Shown piece after piece: positions 16,644 through 24,952 of a DNA stretch of 34,148 nucleotides. The notes below the pieces were generated by a model that saw nothing but the letters and a program-made list of their open reading frames with translations, searched no databases and had not been told where the DNA came from. The DNA is from Blautia sp. (GTDB lineage: Bacteria; Bacillota; Clostridia; Lachnospirales; Lachnospiraceae). A program made the translations under genes and the position numbers. Position 1 is the first letter of the stretch, and each line of letters starts with the position of its first letter. The DNA is taken from assembly GCA_023664455.1 (NCBI GenBank), contig JAMPFM010000029.1, positions 1 through 34,148 of the forward strand, written 5' to 3'.

Positions 16644-17420
16644 ATGGTATATGATTATGAGTATTTCAAAAAGGCAGTTTTTGATTTAACGAAGATTGAT
16701 TTGAATGCTTATAAGGAGAAGCAGATGAAGCGGCGTATCGATACGCTGATAGCCAAAAATAAGATTACGGGCTATGAAAATTATGTCGCGGCATTAAAGA
16801 AGGACGTCAAGCTGTTCGAGGAGTTTGTTAATTACTTAACAATCAATGTCTCGGAATTTTACCGGAACCCGGAACAGTGGCAGATTATGGATAAAGAAAT
16901 TATTCCCGAAATGATACAGAAATTTGGGAAGAATCTGAAAATCTGGAGCGCGGCATGTTCTACCGGGGATGAGCCTTATTCCCTTGTTATGGCATTGTCG
17001 AGACACCTTCCGTTAGAGCAGATTAAAATTTTTGCGACAGATTTGGACAAACAGGTTATTGCCAAAGCCAAGACAGGTCTGTATTCCGAAAAGAGCATTG
17101 CAAGCGTGCCGGATGATTTGAAGAAAAAATATTTTACCAAAATCGGTCCTTCCTATCAGATTTCCAGGGATGTCAAGGCGCGGGTGGAATTTAAAGAGCA
17201 TAACCTGTTAAAAGATACATACCCGACGGACTGCCATTTAATTGTTTGCCGTAATGTGCTGATTTATTTTACGGAAGAAGCGAAAGAGGAAGTATTCCGT
17301 AAATTCCAGAAGAGCTTAAAACCCGGCGGATTTTTGTTTATCGGCAGTACGGAGCAGATTATCAATTATAAGGAAATCGGATATACGAGAAAAAATTCGT
17401 TCTTCTATGGGAAACCATAA
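16644..17420 (+). CDS. cheR: CheR-type protein-glutamate O-methyltransferase
   Basis: A 258-residue methyltransferase that uses S-adenosylmethionine to methylate glutamates on chemoreceptors. The N-terminal helical CheR domain (about 1-75, KQMKRRIDTLIAK, NYLTINVSEFYRNPEQW) precedes the SAM-binding fold with WSAACSTGDEPYSLVMAL (motif I), ATDLDKQVIAKAK and CRNVLIYFTEEAK. ATG 16644 is preferred with GGGAG 11 nt upstream; TTG 16638 and ATG 16626 are alternatives. No receptor, CheA or CheW gene is nearby. It sits alone at the end of the cmk-ispH-rpsA row, 36 nt after rpsA, and ends at a bidirectional terminator. Confidence 0.9.
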   Translation: MVYDYEYFKKAVFDLTKIDLNAYKEKQMKRRIDTLIAKNKITGYENYVAALKKDVKLFEEFVNYLTINVSEFYRNPEQWQIMDKEIIPEMIQKFGKNLKIWSAACSTGDEPYSLVMALSRHLPLEQIKIFATDLDKQVIAKAKTGLYSEKSIASVPDDLKKKYFTKIGPSYQISRDVKARVEFKEHNLLKDTYPTDCHLIVCRNVLIYFTEEAKEEVFRKFQKSLKPGGFLFIGSTEQIINYKEIGYTRKNSFFYGKP

Positions 17421-17470
17421 CATGTGATATTATTATGATATTATGTAGAAAAGCCGGGAAATCCCGGATA

Positions 17471-17504
17471 AAAAGCCAGGCGCTTGTCAATACGCCTGGC
17501 TTTT
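17471..17504. terminator. Bidirectional terminator between cheR and the YprB-like gene
   Basis: A perfect 12-bp stem (AAAAGCCAGGCG at 17471-17482 with its complement at 17493-17504) and a 10-nt loop, T-rich on both strands. A smaller CCGGGA/TCCCGG hairpin lies just before it. It serves both convergent genes. Confidence 0.88.
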
Positions 17505-17513
17505 GGATTATTT

Positions 17514-18626
17514 TTAAGATTTTCGTTTCTCAAACTGCAGCATTTTATCCAGGACATGTTTGGCATATCCGGAAAAGAGGCTGCGGTCTTTTTTGCGTTC
17601 CTCTGTCAGCTCGAAGAACAAATCGCTGCTTTTATAGTCCCGTTTGAAAAAGGGTTCCACCAAAAGCTCCCATTCCGGCAGATAGGAGGAAAATTTGCGG
17701 GTGTAGCAGGTCGCGGCGCTCGCCTGGACGCGGTGCTTTTTGTCTACGAAAGAAGCAACCGATTTATGCATGGCGGCGTCTTCTGCTGGAAGATAGTAGT
17801 AATCTTTATAATTGGAATAGAAATATTTCATTTCCTCGTCATAGATAGGCACTTGCAGGAAGCCTTCTTTTTCTTCCGCATTGAACCTGCAGCCATTTGC
17901 CATAATGGAAAGCGGGATGGGAAGGGCGCAGGGAAGCTCCAGTTTCATCAGCAGCACATGATGCGGATTACCATGATAGTCCTGATAGGTTTTTGCCTGT
18001 ACCTTTTTGACACGCAGGGGGGAGTTGAATAAATCATAATAGGCAAGCAGAGAGGTAATCTGCAGCATACCGCGCATGTCATCACTGTTATGTAATAGAA
18101 GGGAGTAATAATATTCCGTTCCTTTCTGGACGTAATCATGATACACCCCGATTAATTCCCCGCCGTTATAAGTATCCTTTCGTTTGATGCCCAGAAAGCC
18201 CTCTAGCGTTTTCTGCTTACAGTTAGGCAGATTTAAGAAAAACTTGTAAGGCGAGATTCTCTTATAGAGGTCGATCCCTTCAAATTTATCAAAAGCGTAG
18301 GGAAGAGCGTATTGTGTGCATTTTTGCAATAAATAAGGCAAATCGAAATTATTGCCGTTAAAGTGGACCAGATGTGTATAGGGCGCAGCAAAAGTAAAAA
18401 AGGCTTCCAGAACGTCTTTTTCCTCTTCATAGGTCTGGGCAAACCATTGTCTGATATACCAGAATCCTTCCATATAATAAGCGGCTCCAATCAGATATAG
18501 ACAGGAGCTTTTTGCCGTGAATCCTGTCGTTTCAATATCTACAAAAAGGAATTGTTCGAGAGGAGCAATCTGCTGCAGCGGATATGCCATTTTGTAGTTT
18601 TCCAGTTTTAATACCTCAGTACGCAT
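17514..18626 (-). CDS. YprB-like RNase H-fold (DEDD-type) 3'-5' exonuclease
   Basis: A 370-residue protein whose N-terminal half is a DEDD exonuclease fold. DIETTG gives Asp30 and Glu32, HFNGNNFD gives Asp95, and HNSDDMRGM (about 179-187) supplies the last acidic/His element. This matches the ribonuclease H-like family of Bacillus YprB. The C-terminal half (about 200-370) shows no recognised domain. Start: ATG 18626 with GAGG about 11 nt upstream; the frame is open four codons further to a GTG that lies in the ribosome binding site itself. It is a single-gene unit pointing away from the Rnf operon, with a shared 215-nt divergent region. Biological substrate unknown. Confidence 0.78.
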   Translation of the reverse strand: MRTEVLKLENYKMAYPLQQIAPLEQFLFVDIETTGFTAKSSCLYLIGAAYYMEGFWYIRQWFAQTYEEEKDVLEAFFTFAAPYTHLVHFNGNNFDLPYLLQKCTQYALPYAFDKFEGIDLYKRISPYKFFLNLPNCKQKTLEGFLGIKRKDTYNGGELIGVYHDYVQKGTEYYYSLLLHNSDDMRGMLQITSLLAYYDLFNSPLRVKKVQAKTYQDYHGNPHHVLLMKLELPCALPIPLSIMANGCRFNAEEKEGFLQVPIYDEEMKYFYSNYKDYYYLPAEDAAMHKSVASFVDKKHRVQASAATCYTRKFSSYLPEWELLVEPFFKRDYKSSDLFFELTEERKKDRSLFSGYAKHVLDKMLQFEKRKS

Positions 18627-18785
18627 ATGTAGTAACACCTCATCCTTGTATTGCAGGGGTTTATGAATTTCCCTGCGCTATGATTCTATGGTTCTTATAA
18701 AGAAGTACTATAATCATACCATATTTTTTGAATTAACAGTAGTATTTTCCGTCGAAAAATAGTATATTTATTATATGGGTTTTTG

Positions 18786-18814
18786 CAGATGAAAAGAGTT
18801 TCTGGTTTCATCTG
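18786..18814 (+). promoter_or_regulatory. Leader hairpin upstream of rnfC
   Basis: CAGATGAAA (18786-18794) pairs perfectly with TTTCATCTG (18806-18814) around an 11-nt loop. It ends 27 nt before the rnfC start, followed by ATTTTAGG. The preceding AT-rich stretch probably holds the promoter, but no convincing -35/-10 pair could be chosen. Confidence 0.45.
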
Positions 18815-18841
18815 ATTTTAGGATGGAAAGAAGGGCAGTGA

Positions 18842-20170
18842 ATGGCAAAATTAACGTTTGTGGGCGGGATTCACCCGTATGACGGGAAGGATTTATCCAA
18901 GGATAAGCCTATGAAAGCTGTATTACCAAAAGGAGAACTGGTTTATCCGCTGTCTCAGCATATCGGAGCGCCGGCGTCGCCGATTGTAAAAAAAGGCGAC
19001 CGCGTGCTTACAGGGCAGAAAATTGCGGAGGCGGGCGCTTTTGTGTCTGCGCCGATTTATGCAACCGTATCGGGAACGGTCAAGAGCATTGAACCAAGGC
19101 GCGTCGTGACCGGCGATAATGTTATGAGCATTGTCGTGGAAAATGACGGACTATATGAGGAAGTGGAATATCCGCCGGTGAAACCGCTTGAGGAAATGAG
19201 TAAGGAAGAGATTATTGAACGGGTGAAAGAAGCTGGAATCGTAGGCATGGGCGGCGCGGGATTTCCTACTTTTATCAAGCTTTCCCCGAAGGAACCGGAG
19301 AAGATAGATTATGTGATTGCAAACTGTGCAGAGTGCGAACCTTATCTGACTTCCGACTACCGGAGGATGATAGAGGAGCCGGAGAAACTGGTGGAGGGAC
19401 TGAAAATATCCCTGAGGTTGTTTGACAATGCGCGGGGAATCCTTGCGGTGGAAGACAATAAGCCGGATTGTGTCGAAATTTTAAGAGGACTTGTAAAGGA
19501 TGAGCCGAGAATCAGCGTGAAAGCTTTGAAGACAAAGTATCCACAGGGCGCCGAGCGGCAGTTGATTTATGCGACGACCGGACGGAAAATCAATTCTTCC
19601 ATGCTTCCTGCGGACGCGGGCTGTGTGGTCAATAATGTAGATACGATTGTGGCGATATATCATGCGGTAATCGAGGGGAAACCGTTGATGCACCGTATCG
19701 TTACGGTAACGGGGGACGCGATTGCAGATCCCAGGAATTTCATTGTAAGAATCGGTACGAATTACCATGAGCTCATCGAAGAAGCGGGCGGTTTTAAAAA
19801 GGAGCCGGTGAAAATTGTTTCCGGCGGTCCGATGATGGGATTTGGTATTTTTGATTTGGATGTGCCGACGACCAAAACGGCGTCTGCGCTGCTTTGCCTG
19901 ACGGAAGACGATGTATCGCGTATGGAGCCGGGCGCCTGCATCAACTGCGGAAGATGTGTGGAAGTCTGTCCGGGGCGTGTTGTGCCGAGGCTGCTTGCAG
20001 ATTATGCAGAAAATTACAATGAAGAGGCATTTCTTTCTCATGATGGTATGGAATGTTGTGAATGCGGCTGCTGCAGTTATGTATGTCCGGCGAAGAGACC
20101 GCTGACACAGACGATTAAGTCGATGCGCAAAATGCAGCTTGCGAAGAGAAGTGCGAAGAAAGGAGTATAG
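18842..20170 (+). CDS. rnfC: Ion-translocating ferredoxin:NAD+ oxidoreductase (Rnf) subunit C
   Basis: The soluble NADH-reactive subunit of Rnf, 442 residues. The glycine-rich GMGGAGFPTFIKL (about 137-149) belongs to the NADH/FMN-binding fold related to complex I NuoF, with NCAECEPYLTSDYR following. The C-terminus holds two ferredoxin motifs, CINCGRCVEVCPG (about 367-379) and CCECGCCSYVCPA (about 406-418), for two [4Fe-4S] clusters. Lys-rich ends are typical. Rnf couples ferredoxin oxidation to NAD+ reduction and pumps Na+ or H+; which ion cannot be decided here. It is the first gene of rnfCDGEAB. Confidence 0.95.
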   Translation: MAKLTFVGGIHPYDGKDLSKDKPMKAVLPKGELVYPLSQHIGAPASPIVKKGDRVLTGQKIAEAGAFVSAPIYATVSGTVKSIEPRRVVTGDNVMSIVVENDGLYEEVEYPPVKPLEEMSKEEIIERVKEAGIVGMGGAGFPTFIKLSPKEPEKIDYVIANCAECEPYLTSDYRRMIEEPEKLVEGLKISLRLFDNARGILAVEDNKPDCVEILRGLVKDEPRISVKALKTKYPQGAERQLIYATTGRKINSSMLPADAGCVVNNVDTIVAIYHAVIEGKPLMHRIVTVTGDAIADPRNFIVRIGTNYHELIEEAGGFKKEPVKIVSGGPMMGFGIFDLDVPTTKTASALLCLTEDDVSRMEPGACINCGRCVEVCPGRVVPRLLADYAENYNEEAFLSHDGMECCECGCCSYVCPAKRPLTQTIKSMRKMQLAKRSAKKGV

Positions 20171-20178
20171 TCAGAAAG

Positions 20179-21111
20179 ATGAGTGATTTGATGAAAGTAT
20201 CATCCAATCCCCATATTCGTTCCAAAGCTTCTACAAGCAGTATTATGCTTGCCGTTGTCATTGCACTTCTCCCTGCGGCGGGATTTGGAATTTACAATTT
20301 TGGGCTGGATGCACTGATTTTAATTTTGGTAACGGTTCTATCCACTGTTTTAACAGAATATATATTTGAGAAAATTCTTGGGAAAAAAATAACGATAGGA
20401 GATTATTCCGCGGTTGTAACGGGTCTGCTGCTGGCGATGAACCTGCCTTCTTCTGCACCCTGGTGGATTGGCGTGGTTGGCGGTATTTTCGCAATTCTGG
20501 TTGTGAAGATGCTGTTTGGCGGGTTAGGGCAGAATTTCATGAATCCGGCATTGGGGGCAAGATGCTTTTTGCTGATATCCTTTACTTCCATTATGACGGA
20601 TTTTAACTGCGACGCTTATACGGGCGCCACGCCCCTTGCCAATCTGAAAAACGGCGAGACCGTAGATATTTTTAATATGGTGATTGGTAAGACGGCGGGA
20701 ACGATTGGTGAGACGTCCATGATTGCGATTGTCATTGGCGCCTGCTTCCTGATTCTGATAGGGGTAATTGATTTACGAATCCCCGGAAGTTACATAATCA
20801 GCTTTGTGATTTTTATCAGTATTTTTGGTTCCCACGGTTTTGATTTTGCCTATATTTCCGCGCATCTTGCCGGCGGCGGTCTGATGCTTGGCGCCTTCTT
20901 CATGGCGACGGATTATGTGACAAGACCGATTACCATAAAAGGGCAGTATGTATATGGAATCTTACTCGGTATTCTGACAGGAATTTTCCGTATTTTCGGA
21001 GCTTCTGCAGAAGGCGTTTCCTATGCGATTATCATAGGAAACCTGTTAGTGCCGCTGATTGAGAAAGCGACTCTTCCGACAGCGTTTGGGAAAGGAGGAG
21101 CAAAGGCATGA
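20179..21111 (+). CDS. rnfD: Rnf complex subunit D (covalent FMN membrane subunit)
   Basis: A 310-residue integral membrane subunit with about eight to ten helices, related to NqrB. The flavinylation motif TGAT (148-151, in DAYTGATPLANL) marks Thr151 as the residue that receives FMN through a phosphoester bond. The N-terminal SSNPHIRSKASTS is the usual cytoplasmic start. It overlaps rnfG by 4 nt (ATGA). The nearby apbE supplies the likely modifying enzyme. Confidence 0.95.
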   Translation: MSDLMKVSSNPHIRSKASTSSIMLAVVIALLPAAGFGIYNFGLDALILILVTVLSTVLTEYIFEKILGKKITIGDYSAVVTGLLLAMNLPSSAPWWIGVVGGIFAILVVKMLFGGLGQNFMNPALGARCFLLISFTSIMTDFNCDAYTGATPLANLKNGETVDIFNMVIGKTAGTIGETSMIAIVIGACFLILIGVIDLRIPGSYIISFVIFISIFGSHGFDFAYISAHLAGGGLMLGAFFMATDYVTRPITIKGQYVYGILLGILTGIFRIFGASAEGVSYAIIIGNLLVPLIEKATLPTAFGKGGAKA

Positions 21112-21740
21112 AAACAGACAAGAAAAGTTCCGATATTGTCGGAATGTTAAAAGATGCGGGGATTCTACTCGTGATTACGGTAGTTGCCGGATTGCTGCTC
21201 GGTCTGGTTTATCAGGTGACGAAAGAACCGATTGCCATTCAGAAACAAAAGGCAAAGCAGGAAGCCTGTAAGGAAGTTTTTAAGGAGGCAGCCTCTTTTG
21301 AAGAGGTGGAGTGGAAACAGCCAAAGGAGCAGACCTGGGCAGAGGCGGGCTATGCGCAGGAGTCTATTGATGAAGTGATGACAGCGCATGACGCTGCGGG
21401 GTCCATACTAGGGTATGTGATTACCGTTACCACGAAAGAGGGATACGGCGGCGATATCCGTTTTACCATCGGTATTCAGGCGGATGGAACGATTAATGGC
21501 ATATCGATTTTGGAAATTGCAGAGACCGCGGGACTTGGAATGCGCGCAGAAGAGGTGTTAAAACCTCAGTTTGCGGGCAAGAATGTGGAAAAATTTGAGT
21601 ACACCAAATACGGGGCGGTTTCCGATTATCAGATAGACGCTATTTCCGGTGCGACGATTACCACCAATGCGGTAACGAACGGCGTGAATGCGGGAATATA
21701 CTATTTCCAGACAGAACTGAGGGGAGGTAGCGCTGAATGA
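21108..21740 (+). CDS. rnfG: Rnf complex subunit G (covalent FMN subunit)
   Basis: A 210-residue protein with a single N-terminal membrane helix (about 17-36) and an extracytoplasmic FMN-binding domain. The motif SGAT (180-183, within DAISGATITTNAVTNGV) marks Thr183 as the covalent FMN site. GYGGDIRFTIGI and AETAGLG are further conserved elements of the FMN_bind domain. Start and stop overlap the neighbours rnfD and rnfE by 4 nt each, so expression is tightly coupled. Confidence 0.95.
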   Translation: MKTDKKSSDIVGMLKDAGILLVITVVAGLLLGLVYQVTKEPIAIQKQKAKQEACKEVFKEAASFEEVEWKQPKEQTWAEAGYAQESIDEVMTAHDAAGSILGYVITVTTKEGYGGDIRFTIGIQADGTINGISILEIAETAGLGMRAEEVLKPQFAGKNVEKFEYTKYGAVSDYQIDAISGATITTNAVTNGVNAGIYYFQTELRGGSAE

Positions 21741-22477
21741 ATAGAATGAAGGAACGTCTGCTGAACGGAATTATCAAAGAAAATCCTACGTTCGTCTTAA
21801 TGCTCGGTATGTGTCCGACCCTTGCGGTGACGACTTCTGCGATAAATGGACTTGGCATGGGGCTGACGACGATGGTAGTATTGGCGCTGAGTAATGCCTT
21901 TATTTCACTGCTGAGGAATATTATTCCCCAAAAGGTCAGAATCCCGGCATTTATCGTCATTATCGCCTCTTTTGTAACCATCGTGGAATTGTTGTTGGAA
22001 GGATTTATTCCCACGCTTTATGATGCGCTGGGAATCTATATTCCGCTGATTGTTGTAAATTGTATTATTTTGGGGCGGGCGGAGAGTTTTGCTTCCAAAA
22101 ATCCCGTACTTCCTTCTTTGTTTGATGGAATCGGTATGGGCCTTGGCTTTTCTTTTGCCCTGACCTGTATTGGCGCCGTCCGGGAATTAATCGGGGCGGG
22201 AACCTTATTTGGCTTTACGGTGATGCCGGAAAGCTATGTGCCCTGTACTATCTTCATTATGGCGCCCGGCGCATTTTTCGTGCTTGCTACACTGACGGCG
22301 ATTCAGAATAAAATCAAGATTGCCGGAGAGAAGAAAGGCAAGGATATGTCGAAGATTCAGTCAGGCTGTAATAGCGACTGCATGAATTGTGCGGACAGTG
22401 GCTGTACGAAGCGTTTCTATGATGAGAAGGCGCAGCGTGCAGAGCATACGCAGGAAAAAGGAAAGGGGGAGAATTAA
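21737..22477 (+). CDS. rnfE: Rnf complex subunit E with a cysteine-rich C-terminal tail
   Basis: A 246-residue membrane protein with six helices. The conserved half-channel cysteines are Cys26 (GMCPTLAV) and Cys109 (VVNCIILG), which with the RnfA pair are thought to hold a membrane [2Fe-2S] cluster. After the last helix (ending near residue 190) there is a 50-residue hydrophilic tail with Cys211, Cys215, Cys218 and Cys223 (C-x3-C-x2-C-x4-C), ending in a Lys/Glu-rich stretch. The helices are standard; the tail is unusual compared with enterobacterial RsxE. The next gene starts directly after the stop. Confidence 0.94.
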   Translation: MNRMKERLLNGIIKENPTFVLMLGMCPTLAVTTSAINGLGMGLTTMVVLALSNAFISLLRNIIPQKVRIPAFIVIIASFVTIVELLLEGFIPTLYDALGIYIPLIVVNCIILGRAESFASKNPVLPSLFDGIGMGLGFSFALTCIGAVRELIGAGTLFGFTVMPESYVPCTIFIMAPGAFFVLATLTAIQNKIKIAGEKKGKDMSKIQSGCNSDCMNCADSGCTKRFYDEKAQRAEHTQEKGKGEN

Positions 22478-23056
22478 ATGGTAAAAGAGTTGTTGATAAT
22501 TCTGATTGCTTCCTCTTTGGTGAATAATGTTGTATTGAGTCAGTTTCTTGGTTTGTGCCCGTTCCTCGGCGTTTCCAGAAAGACGAATACGGCGGGCGGC
22601 ATGGGCGTGGCGGTTATTTTCGTCATTACGCTGGCGTCTGCAGTGGCGGGAGTTATTTATCAGTATGTACTCGTACCGTTGGATATCACCTATTTACAGA
22701 CCATCGTATTTATTCTGGTGATTGCGGCGCTTGTACAGTTTGTGGAAATGTTTCTAAAGAAATTCATCCCCGCCCTTTATGAATCGCTGGGCGTCTATCT
22801 GCCGCTGATTACAACCAACTGCGCAGTATTGGGCGTGGCGTTGACGAATGTACAGAAAAATTACGGGATTCTGACCGGAGTGGTCAATGGATTTGCCACA
22901 GCGGTAGGATTTACCGTTTCCATTATTATTTTGGCAGGTATCAGAGAAAAAATGGAATATAACGATGTACCAGAATCCTTTAAGGGAATGCCCATTGTCC
23001 TTGTTACGGCGGGACTTATGGCGATTGCCTTCTGCGGCTTCTCTGGTTTGCTATAG
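22478..23056 (+). CDS. rnfA: Rnf complex subunit A
   Basis: A 192-residue membrane protein with six helices, homologous to RnfE but with inverted topology. The conserved cysteines Cys27 (GLCPFLGV) and Cys115 (TTNCAVLGV) are in place, predicted to share a [2Fe-2S] cluster with RnfE. The start codon immediately follows the rnfE stop, and the GGGGGAGAA ribosome binding site lies inside the rnfE coding end. Confidence 0.95.
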   Translation: MVKELLIILIASSLVNNVVLSQFLGLCPFLGVSRKTNTAGGMGVAVIFVITLASAVAGVIYQYVLVPLDITYLQTIVFILVIAALVQFVEMFLKKFIPALYESLGVYLPLITTNCAVLGVALTNVQKNYGILTGVVNGFATAVGFTVSIIILAGIREKMEYNDVPESFKGMPIVLVTAGLMAIAFCGFSGLL

Positions 23057-23074
23057 AAAGGGGCGGTATTGGGT

Positions 23075-23866
23075 ATGGAAATGACCGGAATTTTAGTTGC
23101 AACAATGGTGGTCGGAGGCGTCGGATTATTTGTCGGATTGTTTTTGGGCGTGGCGGCGATTAATTTCAAAGTAGAAGTCGATGAGAAAGAAGAAGCCATA
23201 TTGGGCGTGCTGCCGGGAAATAACTGCGGCGGCTGCGGTTATGCCGGATGCTCTAATCTGGCGGCGGCGATCGCCAAGGGGGAAGCGCCTGTCAATGCCT
23301 GTCCGGTAGGCGGGGAAAACGTCGGAAAACAGATTGCGGACATCATGGGAGTCGAGGCGGAAGGCTCCGTCAGGCAGGTTGCGTTCGTACAGTGCCAGGG
23401 AGATTGTGATAAGACAAAACTGGACTACGAATATCATGGTATCGAGGATTGCAGAATGTTATCCTTTGTACCGAATGGAGGCGCCAAATCCTGTAATTAC
23501 GGATGCCTGGGATTTGGAAGCTGCGTAAAGGTCTGCCCTTTTGATGCGATACATGTGGTAAATGGCGTTGCGGTTGTGGATAAAGAAAGCTGTAAGGCAT
23601 GTGGAAAGTGCGTTGCCGTCTGCCCGAAAAAGCTGATTACCCTGATTCCCTATGATGCCAGACATGTCGTGGCATGCAGTTCCCACGATAAGGGACCGGT
23701 TACGATGAAAGCATGTGAAGTGGGTTGTATCGGCTGCCAGTTATGTAAGAAAAACTGTCCGGCGGACGCGATTGTCATAGAGGATTTCAATGCGACAATC
23801 GACCAGGAAAAATGTACCGGCTGCGGGACCTGCAAAGAAAAATGTCCTAAGAAAGCGATTGTATAG
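23075..23866 (+). CDS. rnfB: Rnf complex subunit B (polyferredoxin, ferredoxin entry point)
   Basis: A 263-residue subunit with one N-terminal membrane helix (about 3-27). A 4Fe-4S domain (NNCGGCGYAGCSNLAAAI, with a distant CPVGG) is followed by several ferredoxin motifs: CLGFGSCVKVCP, CKACGKCVAVCP, CIGCQLCKKNCP and CTGCGTCKEKCP. The multi-cluster chain accepts electrons from reduced ferredoxin. The clostridial form has more clusters than the proteobacterial one. ATG 23075 is chosen (AAAGGGG 11 nt upstream); a TTG at 23069 would add two residues. Last rnf gene, with the aldo/keto reductase 45 nt downstream. Confidence 0.95.
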   Translation: MEMTGILVATMVVGGVGLFVGLFLGVAAINFKVEVDEKEEAILGVLPGNNCGGCGYAGCSNLAAAIAKGEAPVNACPVGGENVGKQIADIMGVEAEGSVRQVAFVQCQGDCDKTKLDYEYHGIEDCRMLSFVPNGGAKSCNYGCLGFGSCVKVCPFDAIHVVNGVAVVDKESCKACGKCVAVCPKKLITLIPYDARHVVACSSHDKGPVTMKACEVGCIGCQLCKKNCPADAIVIEDFNATIDQEKCTGCGTCKEKCPKKAIV

Positions 23867-23911
23867 GAAGTTTACATAGTAATACAGACTGAGAAAGAAT
23901 GGGGAATAGAT

Positions 23912-24937
23912 ATGGAAACAGTAAGACTTGGCAGGACAGGAATTGTAACCAATAAAAATGGCTTCGGTGCGCTGCCGATTCAGCGTATTTCGGATGAAGA
24001 GGCGGTGTCTCTTTTAAGAGAGGCATATGAAAATGGCATTACTTATTTTGACACCGCAAGATGGTATACGGACAGCGAGCATAAAATCGGGCTTGCTTTT
24101 CAGGGAATGCGCGAGAAGATCTGGATTGCCACCAAGACCGGCGCAGAAAATGCGCAAGCTTTCTGGAAGGATTTGGAGACCAGCTTAGAGAATCTACAGA
24201 CGGACTATATTGATATCTATCAGTTCCACAATCCGGCGTTTTGTCCGAAACCGGGTGAGGATAACGGACTCTATGATGCCATGCTGAAAGCGAAAGAACA
24301 GGGGAAAATACGACATATCGGGATTACCAATCATCGGCTTGCTGTAGCAGAGGAAGCGGTTGAGAGCGGATTATATGAGACGCTGCAATTTCCGTTTTGC
24401 TATCTTGCCGATGAGAAGGATATTGCGCTTGTTCATAAGTGTCTGGAAAAAGACATGGGATTTATTGCAATGAAGGCATTGTCGGGCGGATTGATTACAA
24501 ATTCTGCGGCGGCTTATGCATATCTTGCACAATATGAGAATGTGCTTCCCATCTGGGGCGTCCAGAGGAAAGAGGAGCTGGAAGAATTTCTTTCTTATAT
24601 TGAGAATCCGCCAGTCATGAATGAAGAAATAAGGACGCTGATAGAGCAGGAGCAGAAAGAGCTGAGCGGTGAATTTTGCCGGGGCTGCGGTTATTGTATG
24701 CCCTGCCCTGCGGGCATTGAAATCAATAATTGCGCAAGAATGTCCCTACTGCTGCGCCGTTCCCCGTCAGCCGGGCATTTGAGTCCGGAAGGGCAGGAAA
24801 AGATGATGAAGATAGAGAACTGTCTGCATTGCAACCAATGTAAAAATAAGTGCCCTTATGGTCTGGATACTCCGGAGCTGTTAAAGAGAAATCTGGAAGA
24901 TTATAAGAATGTACTGGCAGGAAAAGTGCAGGTATAG
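23912..24937 (+). CDS. Aldo/keto reductase with C-terminal 4Fe-4S ferredoxin domain
   Basis: A 341-residue NAD(P)-type oxidoreductase. The N-terminal TIM barrel has the AKR signature (RLGRTGIVTNKNGFG; FDTARWY with the catalytic Asp/Tyr; IATKTGA lysine; QFHNP histidine). After about residue 245 come two cysteine clusters, CRGCGYCMPCPAGIEINNC and CLHCNQCKNKCPYG, which can hold [4Fe-4S] clusters. This suggests electron exchange between ferredoxin and a carbonyl substrate. The position right after rnfB supports a link to the ferredoxin pool, but the substrate is unknown. It is 45 nt downstream of rnfB with a weak GGGGA site and probably co-transcribed. Its stop is only 15 nt from the stop of the convergent apbE. 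Confidence 0.87.
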   Translation: METVRLGRTGIVTNKNGFGALPIQRISDEEAVSLLREAYENGITYFDTARWYTDSEHKIGLAFQGMREKIWIATKTGAENAQAFWKDLETSLENLQTDYIDIYQFHNPAFCPKPGEDNGLYDAMLKAKEQGKIRHIGITNHRLAVAEEAVESGLYETLQFPFCYLADEKDIALVHKCLEKDMGFIAMKALSGGLITNSAAAYAYLAQYENVLPIWGVQRKEELEEFLSYIENPPVMNEEIRTLIEQEQKELSGEFCRGCGYCMPCPAGIEINNCARMSLLLRRSPSAGHLSPEGQEKMMKIENCLHCNQCKNKCPYGLDTPELLKRNLEDYKNVLAGKVQV

Positions 24938-24952
24938 GGATGAGACGGAAAA

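Noticed and set aside
18700-18785. Promoters for rnfC and for the divergent YprB-like gene
   Set aside because: Several AT-rich hexamers are possible, but no -35/-10 pair with proper spacing stands out on either strand.
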